Positions 44,901-56,284 of a stretch of DNA of 64,000 nucleotides are shown piece after piece; position 1 is the first letter of the stretch, and every line of letters begins with the position of its first letter. This DNA is from Capitella teleta (Eukaryota; Annelida; Polychaeta; Capitellidae), in contig KB293808.1 of NCBI GenBank assembly GCA_000328365.1, forward strand, positions 5,826 to 69,825, given 5' to 3'. The position numbers and the translations under genes were made by a program. Under the pieces are notes generated by a model. The model made no database searches and had not been told where the DNA came from. It saw only the letters and a list, made by a program, of their open reading frames with translations.

Positions 44901-45807
44901 CGATGACTTCATGCTTTGCCAATCTACTGGAGTTTGCCTCTCAAAACAAGTTCGTCTGCTTGGCCAACGGTGCTCTCCGAACTACGGTGATGTCTGCGTG
45001 CAGGCTACAGGTAAATATTCACTTGCCCACGAGAATAAACAAGAATTCTTCAATATCCAACAGAGAGCGGAAAATACACGGCCAACAGTGTCAATTGCAA
45101 CGCACATGGGATATGTGACTGTAATGCCCACTTCATAAGAGACGGTGCCTCGTGCAGGCATTGTAAGTATTCATTGTTATGTTGTCCGTTGAAGAGATGC
45201 ATTACCTTTCCAACAGTGAGGATCAACGAGAGAGGTTGCAGTAATCACCACCAATGTCAACAAGGAGCAATGTGCTTCCAGAACAGATGCAGATGTCCTC
45301 CTGATTACAAGCCCTATCGTGACTTCTGTAAACCTATCTGGAAGCCAGGTAAGGCGAACAGTTAGGTGGCGTTCTCAGCTCCCAGTTTGTGATTTCAGCG
45401 GTGATGGATTTATCACTCGGGCAGCATTGCGATGAAATGCAAGAAAAGAGGTATTGTGCTCCTGAGTTCGTCTGCCATCGATGCCCTGGAGAAAAGCAAG
45501 CAACATGCGTTGTGCCACTGCACGGTGAGCCAAATTATATTTACTTTAGGTTCTTAAAATTACTCTCAGTAAAATTGAATTATCTAGAGTGGAGTAGACA
45601 CAGCACGAGTAAATACTTTTGGCTCACTCTGTATGCATGTACTAAAATGAAAGATATTCAAGAAATCCGTTCAAGGAATCCGTTTTATTTTCGTCAGATG
45701 TCGTCATACCGGAAACGGAAGTTTATTCCCGTGGATCAGAAACACATTCGAGGTTCCTGTACGTCATCATCTTGCTCGTCATCGGTGTGGCCTTGATTAA
45801 TGGATAA
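41949..45807 (+). CDS. secreted or anchored cysteine-rich protein with EB-like modules
   Basis: Eight exons with consistent phases: 41949-41966, 42485-42521, 44650-44811, 44861-45010, 45064-45162, 45217-45348, 45399-45524, 45698-45807; 277 aa. Residues 1-19 are a signal peptide (MEFVLTVTLVAIFGTPCSA). Exons 3-7 each encode a small cysteine-rich unit. Exon 6 has C-x5-C-x5-C-x4-C-x-C-x10-C (GCSNHHQCQQGAMC, then RCRCPPDYKP), the EB-module pattern; exon 5 (NAHGICDCNAHF, DGASC) is EGF/EB-like. Exon 8 ends with a hydrophobic FLYVIILLVIGVALI and only two more residues (NG), which fits a GPI-anchor signal or a tail-less membrane anchor. All introns from exon 2 onward are phase 1. The function is unknown. 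The first intron after the signal peptide is 2.1 kb. Confidence 0.85.
42522..44649 (+). other. 2.1-kb intron of the EB-module gene
   Basis: GTGTGA donor to TTCTTCAG acceptor. It contains a G-run at about 43387-43397 and palindrome-rich AT sequence at 43470-43530. No coding sequence is supported. Confidence 0.7.
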
Positions 45808-46128
45808 ACCACGTGGTGTCAGCCTAACTTAGTTAAATCTGTGGAGCACGAAAAAGCAAACTCGTATTTTTTGATATTATACAGGATGATAGCCTGTATC
45901 ATATAAAGATATCATGTTACAGGGGGTTTCAAGACCAATTCGCATGTCGTGTGGCTCAACGAGCAAGTTTCAGAAGATTCAGAAAGTTTAGGATCAGTTG
46001 GGAAGTGATCTGCGGTAAATGCCAGTAGAACAACCATTGTAATTGTTGTTGTTGTCTATTTCTGCATTACGATTCCCGATTCCTTCAATTAAACTTGTGA
46101 TTGCCAATTTTGGCTTCATTTTTTGTTC

Positions 46129-46133
<5 letters not shown>
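45808..46133. other. 3' flank of the EB-module gene
   Basis: No AATAAA is seen close to the stop; ATTAAA at about 46088 is a possible poly(A) signal. No other feature. Confidence 0.35.

Positions 46134-46200
<67 letters not shown>
46134..46200. repeat. (TA)n microsatellite
   Basis: About 33 TA units. The apparent IYIYIY open frames are artefacts. Confidence 0.97.
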
Positions 46201-46204
<4 letters not shown>

Positions 46205-46211
46205 TTCATAA

Positions 46212-46230
46212 CTGTGTGTGTGTGTGTGTG

Positions 46231-46312
<82 letters not shown>
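46212..46312. repeat. (TG)n microsatellite
   Basis: About 50 TG units with one slip (ttg) at about 46231. It forms a compound TA/TG tract with the preceding repeat. Confidence 0.97.
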
Positions 46313-46316
<4 letters not shown>

Positions 46317-48386
46317 ATATATCGCAATCTGTTCATGTCATGGAAGTAAGCGACGTTATGATGTGTCGACTCATGATGCATCGATCGGAGGCGCGTTATG
46401 ATTATCCATGATGCTATGTTGTGGTTGCAATGATGTAGAGCACTTAGGGGCGGACGTTGTGGGTTTTTTTCTTTGTTTTTTCTTTTGTTTTTTATTGGGA
46501 TATTGAGAGAAGGTTCATCGGGATTTCAGTCCTAATCATCCGAATGGCGTCCGGACAGAGTACAGGTTCCTGAGAATGCACGCTCACCATTTGTCGTTGT
46601 GTTCCATTCTCAGTTGGAAGTTGGACGAAAGAGGGCCGCATGCACCTGTAAGCGTAGCAGTAGTGCTATTATGCCTACCAATTTATCACACAGAGCAACA
46701 ATATCATCATGATTGTACAACGAGTGATTACTTCGCAACTCCGAATAGTCCTACGCCGTGTTACATCGAAATGCAATCGACAACAACGGCATCAATATGT
46801 TTACTTCAAAGAAGCCACGCCCTGTCGGTGGACAAGCTCGATCGTAAAGAAGCAAGACGCGTTGTAGATGGGTGACACGTGCGGCTGAAGTATCTGTTTG
46901 CCCTTTCTGAAGTTTCCGCTGAGTCACGCGAACGCCGGCGCTTCTGAAATGGACATGCTGACGTCATGTTGGATCCATGTTTCGCGTGATGACCTCCACA
47001 ATCAACGGTTGATGAAAGAATCAATGACGTGGAACCGTTCTGGCTGAGTGATTTGATATCTGGCAGGCTGTGTTGCATTGATGCGTGGGAGATGGAACTC
47101 GCTGGCTACGGTGTTGCTGAGCATATATTATCGCTCATTGCCATACCTTTCGCCCTTTTTGGATCGACTGATCTGAGCTATATCGTAACGTGATCTGTGA
47201 AATAGAGATAACCATGCTGATAGCAGCTTATATCAGCACGGTCATCTTGCTGAAATCAACATTCTATCCATATTAAACCTGATAACCGAATCACACGAAA
47301 CTCACGGGAGTTTCTTCAAGTGATAATCCATTGTTATCGTAAACAAAGCGTTAGTGATAAATCGTCGATCGTCTCAATCAGCGATGTTTACTCTTGAATG
47401 AATTGCTAACAAGATCTCACAACATCCAATCACAATATGTGTTATGGCTGATCGTGTAATCTTAATGAAATGAATACTGATTAACGTGCGTGTAACGTAA
47501 GTATCGAGATGATCATGATGGGTTTTTATGAGCGTTATGATAAACTGTATGAATACGATTTTCCTACCGAGGCAGAATAGCTTGAAATAATAACAAAAAC
47601 AAAAATATGAGAGAAATGAGAAAAACATTGACATTCTTACATCGGGAATGCGCTCACATTGCCAACAATAGACGACAATCGGTCTTGATAGCATTGAACG
47701 AGTGCAATTGGCCGCGTGAAGATTTGAAACCTCTCAAATTTAATCTATTTAATAATAGTCCAAATGAACCAGCGGATGTCCAAAAAGGATTGTGTCGGAA
47801 ATTGGCGTTCATATGTGCATGTTGTGTCTTCTGGCTCTCATTGGCTGCTGTAGAATGTTGTCAGTAGTCGCATATTCGCTACCAATTCGCTGCTGCCACC
47901 ACCTCTTAGATAGATAGATAGATAAAATAATTTATTATTTCCAAAAAAGATAATAATACAGAGAAATCGTAGCTGACCCAGACTTGGGTATATGCTACAT
48001 CAAAGAAGAAAAATTAATACTAACTAACTTTCGGTGTCGTCTGTGGTAGAAATTCGAAAAAAAAAGGTGCAAGGTGCAATGTGCAGCGGTTATAAATTAT
48101 AAGAGTAAAATTCCTACTTATTTATTTACAATTTCTAATCTAACCTGACGCTATTTACAATACCTACAAGAAAAAAAAAGCAAAACAAAAACAGAAACAA
48201 AGAAGATGATAATTGACAAAAAAAAAATAAAAATACATGTATAGAGAGAAGAACAGAAAAAAGATTTTTTTTATTATAAAAAACTGGACAGGATAATGAA
48301 AATGCTTAAATATACAGGATTGATGAAGTGAAAAAAAAAAAAAAAAATGAAAAGAATAAGAATAAACAAAATGGGACATCTACCCA

Positions 48387-48390
<4 letters not shown>
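46313..48390. other. no gene seen
   Basis: Non-coding. Small simple repeats include agatagatagata at about 47910-47924 and A-rich stretches at 48160-48350. Short open frames on both strands lack recognisable domains. Confidence 0.45.

Positions 48391-48429
<39 letters not shown>
48391..48429. repeat. poly(A) tract, 39 nt
   Basis: Uninterrupted A run after an A-rich 250-bp region. It could be the tail of a retroposed sequence whose body I do not recognise. Confidence 0.9.
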
Positions 48430-48430
<1 letters not shown>

Positions 48431-49822
48431 GCATCGTCTAGGTAAGAGCGAGCCCAAATTTGCCAACAGGTGATTAATTTGTGCTAAATTTTAGCGCTTC
48501 TGGTTCGCCGAATCCAGAATCGGCTATAATCGAGTAAGCGGATGACGGGGTTGCCATGGCAACGGGCTACATGTAAGGACCGCTTATCACGAACGATGTC
48601 GAATCTGTGTGTATAATTATACTAGCTAAGCTAAGCTAAGCTAATCTCCAAATCCATGACTCAGAAAAAAAAACAATTATTACTCAGCAATGTAATTGCA
48701 TTAAATAGCACCTGGTCAAACAAAAAGTGTATTCCTCTTCTAACAGTCCTCACCATTTGTAAATTGAATAACCCTGTATATGCGAGATTACATTGGGTGT
48801 TACTTTATGACATTGACACAGCGTAATATCATCACTCAAAGTGTATTGCATTCACTGTGTGTCCAAAACAAAAAATGGGGAAAATCGCTTGCGTAACTCA
48901 CGACAAAGGGTTCTAAGAGAGATCGATTTCGGACCATTTCTAAAATGCCCATTAATGGAGAAACCAATCGATGCATTGAAATTGTGTCACCACAGTTATG
49001 CAATAAAATCGAAGAAACAACGAGCTCCTTTGATACAATTCGCGTGCAGATCGTCCATCCGTCTGCGGTCAGCATAAGCCGCATGCTGCTGGCCGCATTT
49101 CAAAACAGGGCGAAGCAGGATTTACGATGACATCGAATCGCATTCAAGAGGCTATTCTAGTAAGCTATTGATGCCTCAATAGCATTGATCGGAAAACTCG
49201 CGGATGCAATGAAAACAATAGCGAGTGATTAATCACTCCCTTTGGTGGTGTGAAGCCATTGATTAGTATTTCAACGCACCAAATACAAACCAAATACAAA
49301 CCACATGACAACCACAGCGCACAGTAGCCCTCCATCGCCGTTGTCCATTCCGTCTTTTTGAGGTTTAGAAATCGCGCGGGATTTTGCAGCGATGGAAGGA
49401 GCTGTTGTCCCTGGGTGATGGATGGACTGGGGTAAAAATCTAAAAGCCGAGGACTGAGTTGGCTTAATGGCACTAGGAGGGCGGAGGGGCCATCACCCCA
49501 GTCAACAAACCGTCAGCTATTTAGACTTCATTCTTCAAGCCTGCTAACATTTGCTGATCAGAGTATCGTAGCGCGAGGACGGAGGCAGTGAGGCAGCCGG
49601 GCGTGCTGCCCTCAAGGACGACCACGCCACAGATCGCAGGATTCGATTCACTGCATCCGCGTGTGCGCCTGAAGCCGAAGCGCCGATCACACACCTCCAG
49701 GAATATCCACTGCGGTTCGGGGATTAGTGTAGACCACGTGTTGGTCACCGATAGCATTCTGATTGCTTATTTTTTGACGGAAGTGTGTGTTTTTGAAAGA
49801 GAATGCGACGCCCATTGTTGAA
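48430..49822. other. no gene seen
   Basis: Includes a small ctaag repeat (ctaagctaagctaagctaa) at about 48625-48643. It probably contains the promoter of the candidate exons at 49823, but no element is certain. Confidence 0.4.
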
Positions 49823-50069
49823 ATGAACACCGGCGAGGCTTTCTGTATGGCCGACGCAACGCCAGAGGAAGGCGGGAAAATTGCAGAAGATGGAGGCACT
49901 TCCGGTAGTCCTGAAAGTAGGTCATCTTGTGTCATCTGAGCCATTTCCATTCCCTCTTTACGCAGACAACCCGCCGCAACTGAATTACAACATGTGGAAT
50001 TTGGCCAGGAGCAATCTTAGGGGCGTGTCCCACAGATTGAGGAAACTCAACCTGGACCTCTCCCACAAG
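49823..50069 (+). CDS. candidate 5' exon pair of an unidentified gene (continues beyond)
   Basis: ATG at 49823 in a fair context (ttgaaATGa). Exon 49823-49916 (MNTGEAFCMADATPEEG, then acidic/Gly/Ser sequence) ends at a GTAGGT donor in phase 1. A 49-bp intron with a T-rich CTCTTTACGCAG acceptor joins exon 49966-50069 (PPQLNYNMWNLARSNLRG, VSHRLRKLNLDLSHK). That exon ends at AAG/GTACGA in phase 0. The pair encodes 66 residues: an acidic start, then a basic amphipathic helix-like part. I do not recognise the family. The matching phases, the intron length typical of this genome and two good splice sites favour a real gene start. Downstream exons are not found in this window. Confidence 0.45.
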
Positions 50070-52897
50070 GTACGAATCCCCTTTCGCTAATTAGTACTAT
50101 ATTGACTCGCTGGGTGAATAGTTGCCACAATAAGAAGATATTGCGTAATGTGATTATGCAGAACATTGCAGATGGATGTAATATTTGTTTATGAATATTT
50201 GACGAGAAGCGAATGATCTCCATACACGGGAGACGACGGGGCTTCGTTACAGGTATTGGGAGTTTCCTGGGTTCTGTCGATGTCCAATTTCTCCTCCCCC
50301 GTTGCGACCCACTTCAACCCTCGATCATGAAGCATCGGGCGACATTGAATCATCGATCTCATTCACAACTCAATGCCACAAGTATCAATGCTCCATGTTT
50401 CCGTTGAACGAATGGATGCTATAAGACGCAATTTAACATTGATGCTGATGAAGGATATACTGCAGCTAGACGGCCGCGTATTTTGCAAACGGCCCTTATT
50501 TGGGTATCTCGGCCAATTATTCGCTGATCGGAAAGATCATCACAATCAGCGATGACCATTAAATAATTATTTGCAGAAAGGGGCTATTGAACGCAAGGTC
50601 AAAGTTCATGCCCCCTGAATAAATAATACGCTTGCATGAGTTGTGTCAATCGCAGCATCATATAATTATGACAGAGAGAGGGTCCTATCAATCCCGATTC
50701 ATTTAATTGACATAATTACTAATAAATGTATATGGCACACCCATAATGATCAATCCAGAAATGAATGCGCACTTCAAATGTTCAATGGAATTGAGTTACT
50801 CCGCGGAGACCAAGCGGATTATTGGCGTTTATTATGAACGGATTCATAAGCGATGCTTTCACGTCCTTCTTAGATGTGCCATCCCTCCTGTGTCTTGTGA
50901 ACTGTTGCCATCAAATATACATCATCCCCTATCTCTAATATGACCTTCAGCCATGAGAAATATCGTGATTTCAACCCTTTGTGCTCTGTTTCTCACATCA
51001 AAGTCTGTCAATAATTAATAGTTGCCGTATATTATCCCGAACAAAAAAAAAATGAAAATTTAAAGTGGGCCAAAAATTTATCGACTGCATAGTTGTTTTT
51101 AAATATTGGACGATGTTTGATATTATTATGTCAATGAATGCGTTGTCATTTATCGATTAAATAGACAAAGCTCCATGGAAACATCATCGAGATCTTTAAA
51201 TGAAAGTTTCATTGTCGATTGATCATACTTAAAAAATAAATCCCAAATAACATTTCGTCTTTAGCAACGAAAGAACTCTGCAATACATTTATCGATTAAA
51301 TGTGAATGTGTTGAATATGCCTTGTTGTGTCGCATTATTGAGTATTCCAAATTGCCAGATTTGTCTTTCTTATCCTTGCCTCAATATTTTCGATGTAAGG
51401 CCCACAAATACGGTCACATTCGTGATTGAAGTTAACATAATTCCGTTCTCAAATGACCTCGCCACCCTTGGATTTACCCGACATGGATATTCACCTTATT
51501 CCAGGCAAATTGCTTGATATTAAGAAACATCATCTCCATTGCAAGATTCACGGTATTAAAAATGCAGGCGGACTTTCAAATGAAGTCGAAAGTGAAAGTG
51601 CAGCTTGTGGTCTGCTTCTGTATTTCCTTTTTGCCCTTGTAGCATTATACGTATGAACAGCAATTTATGGGATTAATATTATCACGAGTGCATTAGTTTT
51701 TACGGTCAAAATATTATCTCTAAGTTTCAATGGATTTGATAAAAATTCATTTGATGAAAAGTAGAAAAGACGGAAATTCCACGTGTGCATGATAAAATAT
51801 TTAATGCCAAGGAACCTGCTGAGCGTCAGTCTTTGGCGGTTTGTTCCATTGCAAGTTTTCCTCAGTACATTATATTACCTGCAAATATTATCAGCGTGAA
51901 AGGGAATTGAGTTCATATTGTCTGATAACGATTATCCTAAATTTTAAAATATGAGGTTTGGGGTGTGAAATTGTGAGTTTGGTAGTTATCGCTCCACTCC
52001 ATTGTTTTGCTTGTCTTGTGGATCCTATTTTAATCTACAGTTTTGTACCACAGCAAGAAGTTGGGGAACGATCTGGGTGTTAAGGAGCGTGGCACCAGCT
52101 GTTTGCAGATGGTTTAGGAATCAAGGTGCTCGCCGTAAGCGCTTCTAGAACTATCCACAGCACACCCCAATATAATCGATATCTTTGGATATAGTGGTGG
52201 ATCGACTTAGATATTCCTATTTCTATGGGTCGTTACTATTGCATGCACCTTTGAATAGCACACTCTCTATTCTGCATGATGACTCTTCTGCCAACGACAT
52301 TGTGTTTGTCCTCTCGAGTCAGAATCTCGTGTAACACACTCTCTCCCGATAGTAAACAAAGGTCGCGACTCCAACCCTCAGCGTGGTTTGCTTAGGTCGG
52401 TTTTTGCACGGGTCCCGGCTATTCAAGACACCCCAATGCCAAATCACATAGTCAATACGAGGGCTAGCATCGTGTATTGGAAGTACCAACAGAGTCGGTT
52501 CCATTATTCCGGATGACTGCTGTCCTTCAGCGAGCACATGCAATGCTCCGAGTAGGTTCGTCCTCATGAAATATACAACTCTAACTCGAGTGTTTCGGGT
52601 GATCAATTGAGCCGCGTACTCACGTGTTCGATGCGCGTGCGTCGCTGGTGCTGCATTTTACTCGCAGGAGTGATTGCTCAATTATACCTGTGTTTGTTTG
52701 TCCTGAACTAAAGTGGTCTATAATCTCTGTATGTTTGATTCATCAAACTGAGACATCCAATTAGCATGTGAGTACAAATGCTTGTATTGTACGTGTATAC
52801 ACAAAAACAGCTTTGTTGTAATGCATTGTGTACTTTCAAATAGGAACCACAGTTGCCGGATATCCCTATACTTTAAACTGCAATGATACCAATGTAG
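50070..52897. other. no gene seen
   Basis: AT-rich; plausibly intronic to the candidate gene starting at 49823. The frame at 51453-51656 ends in a hydrophobic stretch, but nothing supports it as a gene. Confidence 0.4.
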
Positions 52898-53087
52898 ACG
52901 GACATTTACTATGCGGGAAAGTAGCCTAGCATTGCCTCATTTGGGCGTGTCCCTCCTGACCTTCACACGTCTCTACTAAACAGGAGTGGTGTACGGACAT
53001 TTACTATGCGGGAAAGTAGCCTAGCATTGCCTCATTTGGGCGTGTCCCTCCTGACCTTCACACGTCTCTACTAAACAGGAGTGGTGT
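52898..53087. repeat. exact tandem duplication, 2 x 95 bp
   Basis: 52898-52992 and 52993-53087 appear identical over 95 bp, from acggacatttactatg to aacaggagtggtgt. Identity implies a recent duplication or an assembly stutter. Confidence 0.95.
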
Positions 53088-53121
53088 CCATGAGGCCTCT
53101 TCGGTGACCACATCTGCACAA

Positions 53122-53147
53122 GTGACGCAACACAATCCTTGCGTCAC
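53122..53147. promoter_or_regulatory. 9-bp perfect inverted repeat gtgacgcaa...ttgcgtcac
   Basis: Arms 53122-53130 and 53139-53147, loop cacaatcc. Each arm contains TGACGCAA, the kind of ATF/C-EBP composite half-site found at stress-responsive genes. It lies 35 bp after the 95-bp tandem duplication. Function is not known. Confidence 0.35.
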
Positions 53148-56100
53148 CCCTCTTACGGGTTCGATGCCCCGTTCACTCGGGGAAGGGTCAATGAAGCGGA
53201 CTCACAAGGAATACTCGATTTGCCAACAATATCCGTGCAATTTCGGATGAATTGCATTTGAGATGCACTCGAATCCTCGCCTTGCTCTGAGCTCACTCGC
53301 TTTCGTAATAGCACGCTTATATTTGATGTTGTAATACTTGTAGATACGTACATCGGTGACACGTGAGACTTAATTGATTAGGCCAAACTCACTTTCGTGT
53401 GTTTCAGCCAATGGTATCGGTGGAACACTGTGCGATTAGGCCCTGTATGTCATATTGGGGCAAATACCATATGTACAAACTTAGTCGTGCGATGATTTAT
53501 CGGAAGAGTCAGAAAATGTCGGAAGAACAAGTCATGACAGAAGGACGCGTGCACTTTCGCAAGCAACGGACGCCCTGTACCCGTACACCTTATGCCTTAG
53601 CGCATATGGCCATGATATTAATCTAAAGTAAAGTGAGTGAATTATGCTACAACGACAGCTTCACTAACGCTGACACACACAGTTAATGAAAGGCTCTTCT
53701 CTTTCCGTGGATCCCTTCATTGGGTTGGTGATAGCAGAGAAGAGTCGAGATCGAAGAAACCTCTATCGTTACAACTCGTCAACCCGGACACCTTGAAATA
53801 GGACGCACTAATCAAGATGCCCGGATGGTCGATTCGCCTGCTACGATTTCATCCATCAATGTACGCATGCGGGTAGACGTAGTCTCGATGACATTGATAC
53901 ATTATGATTGACATGGACAATTCTGCATCGATGCCGTTATGTAGGAAGATCATAATGTTCCATGTCAATCGCCCGCAATGATGGTTTTTTATGGTAGTTT
54001 TTATGTGTCAATGCGATTTCATGCTTCGCCATTCGATGTCAAATCAGTGACAGAGATTTCTTCAACACGAGTGCTCTCTCTGGTGTTTTAATTGCGTTAG
54101 GCGAAGGCTTCGGGCGATGCTGTTTGGATGAGGTTTCTATAGAAACGAAGCTACTCTTGTCGATCACTTGATGCTGCCTCATGAGATGGAATTATTTAAT
54201 TGAAATTTTGGAAATGCTTTAGTTGTACGCCATCGGTCTCAAATGAGTCAAGGGGCTTTCTATGAAATCATAACGTTATCTCATGAAATGGACCATCGAC
54301 CATACACGAGCAATATACACTTATGAGTTATTTACTATGCATACCATGCATTTCTTTTCCGAAAATATGAGATAGATATCATTTTGTGAAATTAAAATCA
54401 CAACTTAACAATAATTATTATATACATGTTTTCAAGCAGATATATAAACCACTAACAATATAAGTAGGCCAATTGAGTATATGCAATGATGAACCCCCAG
54501 AAAATATAATAAGAAAAATTTATATCTCTTGCTTGATGTCAATGTCGTACCTCACAATCCATGAAGGTATCATGAAAGGGTCGAGATCGCTGTGTCATCT
54601 GCGCTATTTATACATGCACAAACAATTGGCAAAGGTAACATATTCCGAACAGCACTTGTTCTTTGTGGAAAGACAGACGCCAAAATGGTCAGCGGAAGAC
54701 AAAGACTGTTACGGGCAACCGACATTACTCTGCGGTATATGCAGTGGGTACAACCAAAGCCATCTAACATGAAGATGAAGTTTATCCACATTCGGTTGTT
54801 CAGTGCAGCATATTGAAGTGCATTCCTCTTTCCCTCGTACTTCACTTAAGCGCACCTCCTAATTATATTTTTATATATTGCTCATATCTCCATAAACACC
54901 CATGTTCATCTCCCGCATAACGAACAAAGCTCGCATCATGTGATAAGTCCTCATAATGCTATCTCTTGGCTGCAGTGACCCGCAATCCACAATCTTGTTT
55001 CTAGGGTTCACCCCGAATGCCATACAAATTCCCTCCGTCTTAATTACCCTTACTCGCCATCGTGGTCCATTATCCGTGCCCAATCCCCTCGAAATCCGCT
55101 GTCACCCTTCCAAATCCAGCCCCTCGATCCCCTGAGATCGCCATTGAAGACCTCACGTTCCAACTCCGTTTCTCGTTCCGCAGATGCTCGTCAGGCGAAG
55201 TCAATAGAAGGCAGAATGGGCCAGGTGTATGGACTGGCTCGATTTGTCCCAGGCAAAAAGCGCGCACTCAGAGCCCTTTATCTATGTCCCTTTTCACCCC
55301 AGCTTCACTAGATTCCAATTTGGCTGGCAAATAATTGCAATCCAATCCACATGCGATCTCCGGCAGCGGAGTTCATCAGATGGCATCGGGGAAAGGGTTG
55401 ATCCGCCCTGTTTGCGGGCTGATTCATTGGCTCCGAGGACCGAAAAGTGTGTCCACTAAATGTGGGCGTATTTATTGACCCATATTGTACACGGTGAACA
55501 TATACCTCTCCTCCCACCCTCAAACCCTCAAACCCTCCACCCTCAACTCTCAGCCCGCCTGTGGTACCAATATCTATTATTTATCAGCTCATAGGGTCGT
55601 GAAAAGGTTGACAAATGGCTTTTGAATCGTGCAAAACCATTCGCGACGACGGTGTCAGCTCGCTGAGATAAAATCATTGATGGAATATTTTTGCTCTGGT
55701 GAGCAGCCAAAGTAGTTTCTGTGATCACACATATGAAGCGAAAGTGCCACAATGAGATACAGCAATAGTAATCAAGTAGTATTGTTGAAAGCGCAGCCTT
55801 CCGCGTAGCAGACGACGCGCTTGCTTGAGTAATTCCACGGCCGTCTTAATGAGCACAACCAACAATACAACACGGATTGCCTAATGCATATCAATAGGAG
55901 TCGCTTTCCGGCCGCCATAGCCAATGCTGAACACGTCTCGCGGATACCGTCGAATAAAAACCTTGACTCCTCACAAACAACGTAGATGGCGCTGCTCAGA
56001 GAGACACGCCGCCGACTGATTCTAAATAGGTCACGTCCGCGATATGACATCAGAAGAGATTCCTGCGCCGCCCAGGAAGCCGTCAAGTGAGATGGATTGT

Positions 56101-56160
56101 GACTCGGCGCTAGAGACAAAAGTGTTGGCGTCGCCGCTTCTTGAAAAAGTGCAGTGTCGT
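53148..56160. other. no gene seen
   Basis: Mixed sequence with some GC-richer stretches (55060-55460, 55900-56160). The last part is probably the promoter of the exon at 56213. Confidence 0.4.
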
Positions 56161-56284
56161 CGGCGGAAGTGAGCGTTCATTTCGCCGACGTTTCACTTTC
56201 GTTGAGGGCGTGATGGCGGCTGAGGAGACTAGCTTCAATTCTTTTAATCACTTTCAAATTCCACGTAGGATTTTCGAGGCCAAG
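56161..56284 (+). CDS. candidate first coding exon with CpG-rich promoter
   Basis: ATG at 56213 with a good context (gcgtgATGg). The exon 56213-56284 encodes 24 residues (MAAEETSFNSFNHF, then QIPRRIFEAK) and ends at AAG/GTGAGC, a strong donor, in phase 0. The 50 bp upstream are CpG-rich with a GCGGAAGTGAG ETS-type site at about 56163. The product is unknown, and no downstream exon is found in the window. It may be an alternative first exon of the same gene as 49823-50069, since both end in phase 0 on the same strand. Confidence 0.45.

Noticed and set aside
46043-46411. Frames rich in IY, VC or TH on both strands
   Set aside because: They are translations of the TA and TG microsatellites.
51453-51656. 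67-codon frame with a hydrophobic C terminus
   Set aside because: No signal peptide, splice context or recognisable domain; it lies in AT-rich sequence where such frames arise by chance.
53148-53190. tRNA-like T-arm (gggttcgatgcccc)
   Set aside because: A B-box-like sequence is present, but no anticodon arm, A box or acceptor stem can be fitted around it.
55180-55334. Possible internal exon after a tttctcgttccgcag acceptor
   Set aside because: Of the frames I examined, one stops quickly and the other runs into a stop without a good donor; no family similarity.
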